Source: Chloroflexota bacterium (lineage in GTDB: Bacteria > Chloroflexota > Anaerolineae > Anaerolineales > Villigracilaceae). From it: a stretch of DNA of 33,959 bases. Shown piece after piece: positions 21,977 through 27,765 of this stretch. The first letter of the stretch is position 1. Every line of letters starts with the position of its first letter. Position numbers and translations under genes: made by a program. The notes under the pieces were generated by a model that was given only the letters and a program-made list of their open reading frames with translations, was not told the DNA's origin and made no database searches. The stretch covers positions 1 through 33,959 of the forward strand of contig JACRMH010000036.1 in NCBI GenBank assembly GCA_016219545.1, read 5' to 3'.

Positions 21977-22414
21977 ATGGAAACAACTCTGTTCATTATC
22001 TTCATTGGCTTGCTCGGCGGTGTGGCGGTGGGAATCCAAGCCCCGCTCTCCAGCATCCTCACTCAGCGGTTGGGCGTGATGGAAAGCATCTTCATCGTGC
22101 ATATCGGCGGCGCGCTTGCCGCAATAATTCCCCTTATATACTATGGCGGCGGGAAGTTACCTCAATGGCGCAGCGTCCCTTCGTATGCGCTATTTGCGGG
22201 CGTGTTGGGTCTTATGGTGATCTTTTCAATGACCTACATGATCCCCCGCGTTGGCGTTGCCAATGCCCTCATTATTTTGCTGGCGGGTCAGCTGATCATC
22301 GGCACGATCCTCGACCATTTCGGCTGGCTCGGTGCAACTCAAAGACCTTTAGACATGACCCGGGTGATCGGTCTATCTGTGGTTCTGGCGGGTGTGTGGC
22401 TTTCGGTAAAGTAA
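21977..22414 (+). CDS. YdcZ-family DMT transporter
   Basis: 145 aa from ATG 21977 (AAGGA 8 nt upstream); the longer frame starting at 21902 runs through the palindromic repeat and is unlikely. Five hydrophobic helices with the family features GVAVGIQAPLSSILTQRLG and ANALIILLAGQLIIGTILDHFGWLG match DMT_YdcZ (PF04657), half-size members of the drug/metabolite transporter superfamily that act as homo- or heterodimers. The substrate is unknown. Its stop is 2 bp from the stop of the convergent glycosyltransferase gene. Confidence 0.85.
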   Translation: METTLFIIFIGLLGGVAVGIQAPLSSILTQRLGVMESIFIVHIGGALAAIIPLIYYGGGKLPQWRSVPSYALFAGVLGLMVIFSMTYMIPRVGVANALIILLAGQLIIGTILDHFGWLGATQRPLDMTRVIGLSVVLAGVWLSVK

Positions 22415-22416
22415 AT

Positions 22417-23925
22417 TTATTTCCCAACTTTATAAACAGTTATATTATTTTCAACATCCTGAAATACGATCACAAATTTAGCGGGGTTTGCATTCAAGAT
22501 CGGTAGAAGCTGAGTCTTTGTTTTTGCGTCCAGTTTGCTGGAGCGCGGTGATTGCAAGGCAGGGGCTATGATGATGTAATCCACACCCTGTTTGACCAGA
22601 TACTCTTCGATATTTTTCAAGTTGAATGGGAACGTGACCGTCCTTCTGCGCATCTGGACATAAGCCGGTACAGGCTCGTTGACCATGACAATTGCATCCG
22701 CTGGAGCATTCTTTGCCACCCAGCCCGTCCCAATGGACATATCCGTCATTTGTAAGTTGACCGGACTGCGCCAATCCTGAAAGTTTCGTCCCAGTAAAAT
22801 TAGGGCAACCAATCCACAGGTCACAACCATGAGCCGCGCATTGAATTTAGGGATGCGGTCAAATAGCCATTTCAAGCCCTGCATCAAATAAAAATATAAA
22901 AATGGGATCATGGGAATTAAGAAGCGCGCTTTTACGCTCCCCACTTTTGGATTCCAAAATGCGAGGACGCCAACGAAATAGATCAGGACATATAGATCCA
23001 TCAGGTGGAATTTCTTGCGTGAAAGAATCCATCCCATAATAAGAAGGAGCAAAATTCCAATATTGAGGAGTAAGGGAATTATCGATCCAACATAGCCTGT
23101 AAACCTTTCGCCGAAAATAGGCACAAGCGAACCGGCGATTGTCTCATTGAGATACCCGAGCAGATTCATCCACATCTGCCCGACCTTTTCAATGACCGAC
23201 CCATTGAATACCTGTGACTCATATCCCGCCGAGACCACAGAACCGCCATTGCGAAGATTCATCCAAAACTGTAGAAGGGCGCCGAGGGCGAATACTCCAA
23301 ATGTGATTACCGCTTCCCGAAGGCGGCGGGTAAATAGAAAATAAAGGATCAATGCAATAAAGAGCGAAATCCCAATCGTTCGGATCAGCTGACTATATAA
23401 AGCGGCGAGGGCGATTAAGATAACGAACCAATATCCTTTTTTTTCTTTGTTCCATGCATCAAAAAGAATAAGGGTGATCAATGAGAAAAATAGATAAGCT
23501 GATTCAGACATCACTGTGACAGATGTCCCCACCAGCAAGGGATTCAGCGCAACCAGCCCGATCAAAATTTCAAGATACGGAGATTGGATCCACTTTGAAA
23601 AAAGGAAGTAGATCAACGGCAGGGACGCCAGCCATAATAGCAGGCTGAATAGTTTGAGGATCGTGTAATTGCCCGGAAAAAAGAAAGTGAACGGCGTCAG
23701 CAAGATCGGCCAACCCGGCGGGAAGGCGCGCTCGATCTGCGGGTGCGGGAAATTGATCAGCTCATACCCATGTCCGCTGGAAATGCTTTCGGCAAGGATG
23801 ATGTAATGCGCATCATCATAGGACGTTCCAAGTTGAAGCGAATTGAATCGCAACAGTCCCAATGCTGCGCTGGTCAGCATAAAAATAACAAGAATGTATT
23901 TCGAAAAATGACGTGTTTGAAGCAT
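22417..23925 (-). CDS. Polytopic membrane glycosyltransferase (GT-C fold, PMT/ArnT-like)
   Basis: 502 aa with about ten membrane helices. The first outside loop has the acidic pair TSYDDAHYIILAESI (Asp37, Asp38), followed by AFPPGWPILLTPFTF, both typical of PMT_2/GT39-GT83 enzymes that use a polyprenyl-phosphate sugar. The C-terminal 100 residues form a soluble outside domain. It should attach sugars to lipids or proteins outside the membrane. No Shine-Dalgarno lies before ATG 23925; TGATATGAT (extended -10) ends 9 nt before it. It stands alone on this strand and ends 2 bp from the convergent YdcZ gene. Confidence 0.82.
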   Translation of the reverse strand: MLQTRHFSKYILVIFMLTSAALGLLRFNSLQLGTSYDDAHYIILAESISSGHGYELINFPHPQIERAFPPGWPILLTPFTFFFPGNYTILKLFSLLLWLASLPLIYFLFSKWIQSPYLEILIGLVALNPLLVGTSVTVMSESAYLFFSLITLILFDAWNKEKKGYWFVILIALAALYSQLIRTIGISLFIALILYFLFTRRLREAVITFGVFALGALLQFWMNLRNGGSVVSAGYESQVFNGSVIEKVGQMWMNLLGYLNETIAGSLVPIFGERFTGYVGSIIPLLLNIGILLLLIMGWILSRKKFHLMDLYVLIYFVGVLAFWNPKVGSVKARFLIPMIPFLYFYLMQGLKWLFDRIPKFNARLMVVTCGLVALILLGRNFQDWRSPVNLQMTDMSIGTGWVAKNAPADAIVMVNEPVPAYVQMRRRTVTFPFNLKNIEEYLVKQGVDYIIIAPALQSPRSSKLDAKTKTQLLPILNANPAKFVIVFQDVENNITVYKVGK

Positions 23926-23934
23926 CGGTTCGTA

Positions 23935-23943
23935 ATCATATCA
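23935..23943 (-). promoter_or_regulatory. Extended -10 (TGATATGAT) for the glycosyltransferase gene
   Basis: The minus strand reads TG-A-TATGAT, then 9 nt, then ATG 23925. This implies about a 2-nt leader. No Shine-Dalgarno. Confidence 0.4.
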
Positions 23944-23955
23944 GCAATTCTCCGC

Positions 23956-24049
23956 ATGTCGTTGCGAGGAGGGTGGTTTTCCCGACGAAGCAACCTCCCT
24001 ATTATTAGGAGGCTGCTTCGGCAAAACCAAGAGCGCCTCGCAGCGACAT
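23956..24049. repeat. 94-bp imperfect palindromic element
   Basis: The outer arms ATGTCGTTGCGAGGA (23956) and TCGCAGCGACAT (ending 24049), and inner arms GGTTTTCCCGACGAAGCAACCTCC and GGAGGCTGCTTCGGCAAAACC, fold into one long hairpin with a TATTATTA-type loop near 24000. It resembles the dispersed TTGCGAGG/CGAAGCAA palindromes found in several bacterial phyla. It lies between two divergent genes. Confidence 0.8.
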
Positions 24050-24100
24050 ATTTAAAATTATGTTTTTTAAGAACACATTTTTGAAATTAAGTGGTATATA

Positions 24101-24123
24101 AATATCGCCATATCGGCGATATT
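24101..24123 (+). promoter_or_regulatory. Hairpin in the leader of the PRPP synthetase homologue
   Basis: AATATCGCC and GGCGATATT form a 9-bp perfect stem with an ATATC loop, followed by ACATTTTTAG. It lies after a TGGTATATA sequence (24092-24100) that could be an extended -10, and 24 nt before ATG 24148. It could be a weak attenuator or a transcript-protecting hairpin. Confidence 0.4.
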
Positions 24124-24147
24124 ACATTTTTAGACAAGAGAGAGCAA

Positions 24148-25122
24148 ATGACAGAAAAACCAATTCCCGCAGGTGAAGTCCGCTTTTTTAGCGGCAGTTC
24201 CAACCTTCCTTTGGCAGGCACGATCGCATCCCATTTGGATGTTCCTTTGGATGCCACTCATATCTCACGCTTCAGCAACGACAACCTTTACATCCAGCTT
24301 GGAGCCAGCGTACGGTACCGCCGTGTGTATATCGTGCAGTCGCTTTCACAACCGGTCAACGACCATTTGATGGAATTGTTGATGATGATAGACATCGCAC
24401 GCAGCGCCGCCGCCTCGGAAGTCCACGCCATCATTCCTTATTTTTCATTTGGCCGCTCCGATAAAAAGGACGCCCCGCGCATTTCCATCACCGCCCGCCT
24501 CGTCGCGGACCTGTTGAAGACTGCCGGGGCCACACACGTGATGAGCATGATGTTCCACTCGCCGCAAGTCCACGGTTTCTTTGGGATTCCCACCGACCCG
24601 CTAAGCAGCCGCATGGTCTTCAAAGATTATCTGTCAAACCAGGATCTGAGCGGAGCCATCATCGTCGCCCCGGATATGGGACAGGCCAAATCCGCGGCTC
24701 GTTTTGCGAAGACGTTGAGCCTGCCAGTTGCCGCAGGTAATAAAGAACGCATCTCAGATTCCCAGGTCGTCATCAGCGGGTTGGTGGGCAATCAGGTGCG
24801 CGGGCATAAGCGCGCCCTTGTCTATGATGATGAGATCGCCACAGGCGGTTCCATCGAGGAATTAAGCCGCGTCCTGGTGAATGAAGGAGTCGAGGATATT
24901 AAGGTGCTTTGCACGCATGGAGTTTTCAGCCGGAACGGTCTTAACCGGCTGGCAGTTGTTCCCCAGATAACAGAGATCATCACCACTGACACGGTCCACA
25001 TCCCGCCCGAGAAGATGCATCCAAAACTCACCGTGCTTTCAGTTGCAAAAGTCTTTGCGGATGCGATCCGCCACAACACCAACCGTGAATCTCTCAGCAA
25101 TCTGTTTGTCTTTGGCGAGTAA
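24148..25122 (+). CDS. Divergent ribose-phosphate pyrophosphokinase (PRPP synthetase) homologue
   Basis: 324 aa from ATG 24148 (GAGAGAG upstream); the GTG frame from 24091 runs through the hairpin. The whole phosphoribosyltransferase-like double domain is recognisable: VYIVQSLSQPVNDHLMELL (60-78), VHAIIPYFSFGRSDKKD (92-108), VHGFFGIPTDPL (141-152) and ALVYDDEIATGGSIEE (223-238). Canonical enzymes make PRPP from ribose-5-phosphate and ATP. Several signature positions differ: FSNDN for the usual FSDGE, FGRSDKKD for YARQDRKD, and the PRPP loop DDEIATGGS with Ala231 where the family has Asp. It may be a specialised or altered-specificity paralogue. The AAC(6')-like gene follows 41 bp downstream. 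Confidence 0.85.
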   Translation: MTEKPIPAGEVRFFSGSSNLPLAGTIASHLDVPLDATHISRFSNDNLYIQLGASVRYRRVYIVQSLSQPVNDHLMELLMMIDIARSAAASEVHAIIPYFSFGRSDKKDAPRISITARLVADLLKTAGATHVMSMMFHSPQVHGFFGIPTDPLSSRMVFKDYLSNQDLSGAIIVAPDMGQAKSAARFAKTLSLPVAAGNKERISDSQVVISGLVGNQVRGHKRALVYDDEIATGGSIEELSRVLVNEGVEDIKVLCTHGVFSRNGLNRLAVVPQITEIITTDTVHIPPEKMHPKLTVLSVAKVFADAIRHNTNRESLSNLFVFGE

Positions 25123-25163
25123 GGTCTATTTGAGAATCTGTGGTTGAGCGCTAGAGGAGATCG

Positions 25164-25604
25164 ATGAATATTACAATCCGCAGAGTGACCAGGGAGGATA
25201 AAGACGAGTGGTTCCGTATGCGCAAAGGGATCTGGCCCGAAGCGCCGGATTATTATCTGCAATTCGATATGGATAAACTCCTTGAGAATGAAGATTACCT
25301 GGTTATCTTTGCTTGTGATGAACAGAGACCCATCGGGCTGACTGAGGCGCAAATTCGGGCTTATGGAGAGGGCTGCAGTACCAGTCCCGTTGGTTATATG
25401 GAAGGCTGGTTTGTTCAGGAAGAGTATCGCGGACAACACATCGTCGGCATTATGACCCAGGCCGCCGAGAACTGGATTCGGGAAAAAGGCTGCAGCGAAG
25501 TTGCCTCAGATACCTGGCTGGATAATGGACCCAGTATCCGTGCCCATGAAAAGATGGGCTATGTCGAAGTGGAGAGGCTTGTACATTTCGTGAAGCGGTT
25601 GTAA
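25164..25604 (+). CDS. GNAT acetyltransferase resembling aminoglycoside 6'-N-acetyltransferase
   Basis: 146 aa, a single GNAT domain. The acetyl-CoA loop is EEYRGQHIVGIM (86-97), preceded by the core strand VGYMEGWFV (76-84). The C-terminal half, AENWIREKGCSEVASDTWLDN then HEKMGYVEVERLVHFVKRL, closely follows the AAC(6')-I pattern (AExW...GC.E.ASDT..DN...H..LGF.E.ERVV.F.K.L). AAC(6')-I enzymes acetylate the 6'-amino group of aminoglycosides. Environmental relatives may instead modify other amines. GAGGAG precedes ATG 25164, and it lies 41 bp after the PRPP synthetase homologue, likely in the same transcript. Resistance has to be regarded as unproven. Confidence 0.82.
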   Translation: MNITIRRVTREDKDEWFRMRKGIWPEAPDYYLQFDMDKLLENEDYLVIFACDEQRPIGLTEAQIRAYGEGCSTSPVGYMEGWFVQEEYRGQHIVGIMTQAAENWIREKGCSEVASDTWLDNGPSIRAHEKMGYVEVERLVHFVKRL

Positions 25605-25843
25605 CATGGTATTAGGGTTAGTACTATAATTCACTTAGGTGTGGTTCGCGTAGGCTGTCTGAAGTTTATTGGTTACGAAGCGCACAGAAAAAACGCAGAT
25701 TTTTTTGCACTTGCCGTTGGTACAAGTGCCGGGTCGGGAGACGGCGTTCATCCGCATCTATAGAAAAGACTATGGCTGGATCACATATAAATTCTATTTT
25801 GTAATCCAAACCTTCGGGACGGTGCGTAACATCAGTTTGTAAC
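25605..25843. other. 239-bp intergenic region with a TATAAT and a short possible upstream ORF
   Basis: A perfect TATAAT at 25625-25630 is followed 10 nt later by GTG 25641, which opens 40 codons (stop 25761-25763) resembling nothing I know. A hairpin GCACTTG...CAAGTGC lies at 25707-25729. The minus-strand frame across this region overlaps the next gene and is not convincing. The region may be the long leader of the gene at 25844 or a degenerate coding remnant. Confidence 0.3.
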
Positions 25844-26788
25844 ATGAAACCTGAGACTATTTCCTGGTTACTCAAAGGCGACCCGTCCATTCGCTGGCAG
25901 GTCCAACGGGACTTGTTGAATACAAGCCCGGCAAAATTTGAATCCGAACGAAGGAAGATCGCCAAAGAAGGCTGGGGCGCGCGCTTACTTTCCCTGCAAG
26001 ATGCGGATGGAAAGTGGGGCGGCGGAATCTATGGTCCGAAGTGGACATCCACCACCTATACCATGCTGACCCTGAAACTGCTCGGGTTACCGCCGAATAA
26101 CCCGCAGGCGAAACAGGCCTGCAAAATATTTCTTGATAAAGGCATTTATATGGACGGGGGAATTAACTTCTTTTCGTATTCCTTGAAATATAGCGAGACC
26201 TGTGTCACCAGCATGATCCTCGCATTGCTGGCATATTTCCGCTACCCGGATGAGTATCTTCATTCCATAGCTTCATATTTGATCGATCAGCAAATGCCTG
26301 ATGGCGGGTGGAATTGCGAGTCCTATAAAGGTGCGACGCACTCATCCTTTCATACGACTATTTCTGCGCTTGAAGGATTGTACGAATATCAATGCACATA
26401 TCCTGAAATGAAAAAGCAGATAAGCAAAGTCCGCGAGCGTGGACATGAATTTCTACTGGCGCATCGTTTGTATAAATCTCATAGAACAGGCAAAGTCTTC
26501 GACGCCAAGATGACCACCATGCCGTTCCCGCCCCGCTGGAAATATGACTTTATCCGCGCGCTGGATTATTTCCGCGCCTGTGATGCTCCGCGTGATGAAC
26601 GCATGTCCGATGCGATCGAACTTTTGCGGAAGAAACAGAAGAAGGATGGATTATGGCCGATGAACAGCGGCATGTCTGGATTAAAATATTTTGATCTGGA
26701 AGCGGCCGGTCAGCCCAGCAGGTGGAATACTCTGCGGGCGTTGCGAGTGTTGAATTGGTGGAATGAAAATGCTGAGGGAAGAAAATGA
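25844..26788 (+). CDS. Squalene/terpenoid-cyclase-fold (alpha/alpha toroid) protein
   Basis: 314 aa. Three repeats of the QW-like type characterise the alpha/alpha barrel of prenyltransferases and squalene-hopene cyclases: LLSLQDADGKWGGG (48-61), LIDQQMPDGGWNCES (146-160) and LRKKQKKDGLWPMN near 250-263. It is only half the size of a triterpene cyclase and no DxDD protonation motif is visible, so cyclisation is unlikely. It is probably an enzyme or binding protein of the same fold. No signal peptide. Start ATG 25844 lacks a clear Shine-Dalgarno. It sits just upstream of the PhnD-like signalling operon, with no evidence of shared function. Confidence 0.75.
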   Translation: MKPETISWLLKGDPSIRWQVQRDLLNTSPAKFESERRKIAKEGWGARLLSLQDADGKWGGGIYGPKWTSTTYTMLTLKLLGLPPNNPQAKQACKIFLDKGIYMDGGINFFSYSLKYSETCVTSMILALLAYFRYPDEYLHSIASYLIDQQMPDGGWNCESYKGATHSSFHTTISALEGLYEYQCTYPEMKKQISKVRERGHEFLLAHRLYKSHRTGKVFDAKMTTMPFPPRWKYDFIRALDYFRACDAPRDERMSDAIELLRKKQKKDGLWPMNSGMSGLKYFDLEAAGQPSRWNTLRALRVLNWWNENAEGRK

Positions 26789-26850
26789 TGCAGAAAACCG
26801 AATCAACTTTCGATCATATAGTCTGACCGTGTAGAAAAAAAGAGGAAAGA

Positions 26851-27765
26851 ATGAACCAAAGAGTTTCGGCATTTTTTATAATAGTGTTTCTTTTTGGAAT
26901 GCTATCTGGCTGCGGCCAAACCCCCGAAGCTCAGGGTCCGCAATTTGGGACAACACCATCCTCACGCAATGTCCCTGTCTATAGCTTTGCAGTTCATCCC
27001 CTCTATAACCCGGCAAAACTTGTTGAGGCATACCACCCGCTCATTGATTACATGAACGAACGACTACACGGCGCGCGCCTGACCTTGGAAGCATCACGTG
27101 ACTATGCCGATTTTGAGGGAAAGTACAGTGCACGTAAGCCGGATTTTCTGCTCCCCAATCCCTGGCAGACCCTTCAATCCATGGATGTCGGCTACAGTGT
27201 GATCGCAATGGCTGGCGAGCCGCAGGATTTCAAGGGGATCTTTGTGGTGCGGAAAGACAGCGGACTAAGTGTTCCTGCTGATCTTAAGGGGAAGGTGGTG
27301 AGTTATCCCTCGCCAACAGCTCTGGCGGCCTGCATCATGCCCCAGTACTTTCTCTATCAACACGGCATCAACGTTAATTCAGATATCGAAAACCGTTATG
27401 TTGGCTCCCAGGAGTCATCCATTATGAATGTCTATTTGGGGCTAACTTCGGCAGGCGCAACTTGGCCGCCTCCATGGCGGGCTTTCCAAAAGGATTATCC
27501 AGAGGAAGCGGCGGAGCTGACTATCATCTGGGAAACCGAGTCGCTTGTCAATAACTCTGTCATGGTGCGCGATGATGTCCCCGCGGAGGTGTGGGAACAA
27601 GTCCGTGCGCTTCTGCTTGGGCTTGGCGAAACCGAGGAGGGTAAGGCCATCCTCGCAGGCATGGAAACCGTGCTCTTCCTTCCCGCTTCAGACGATGACT
27701 ATGATGTAGTGCGGCAATATATTTCAGACTTCGAGAGAGATGTTCGGCTGGTAGAGGAGCCGTGA
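26851..27765 (+). CDS. PhnD-like periplasmic-binding lipoprotein, probable ligand receptor of the kinase system
   Basis: 304 aa. A signal peptide ends in the lipobox LSGC (Cys21), so the protein is anchored to the outer face of the membrane. The rest matches phosphate/phosphonate-binding proteins of the PhnD type (PF12974): PVYSFAVHPLYNPAKLVEAYHPLIDYMNE, KPDFLLPNPWQTL, and the FKGIFVVRKDSGL...LKGKVVSYPSP segment. No phosphonate permease or ATPase gene is adjacent. Instead, its stop overlaps the start of a membrane histidine kinase by one base, which suggests that it presents ligand to the kinase. GAGGAAAG precedes the ATG; TATAGT (26817-26822) may be its -10. The ligand is unknown. Confidence 0.88.
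   Translation: MNQRVSAFFIIVFLFGMLSGCGQTPEAQGPQFGTTPSSRNVPVYSFAVHPLYNPAKLVEAYHPLIDYMNERLHGARLTLEASRDYADFEGKYSARKPDFLLPNPWQTLQSMDVGYSVIAMAGEPQDFKGIFVVRKDSGLSVPADLKGKVVSYPSPTALAACIMPQYFLYQHGINVNSDIENRYVGSQESSIMNVYLGLTSAGATWPPPWRAFQKDYPEEAAELTIIWETESLVNNSVMVRDDVPAEVWEQVRALLLGLGETEEGKAILAGMETVLFLPASDDDYDVVRQYISDFERDVRLVEEP

Noticed and set aside
24091..24147. GTG start for the PRPP synthetase homologue
   Set aside because: Would translate the palindromic hairpin; ATG 24148 has a ribosome-binding site and matches the family start.
24822..25439. Minus-strand 205-aa frame across the PRPP synthetase homologue and the acetyltransferase
   Set aside because: Spans two genes with recognisable domains on the other strand.
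25666..25965. Minus-strand 99-aa frame in the gap before the toroid gene
   Set aside because: Overlaps the start of the toroid gene, has no ribosome-binding site and no recognisable sequence; a plus-strand leader explains the region equally well.
25844..26788. Squalene-hopene cyclase
   Set aside because: Half the expected length and no DxDD motif.
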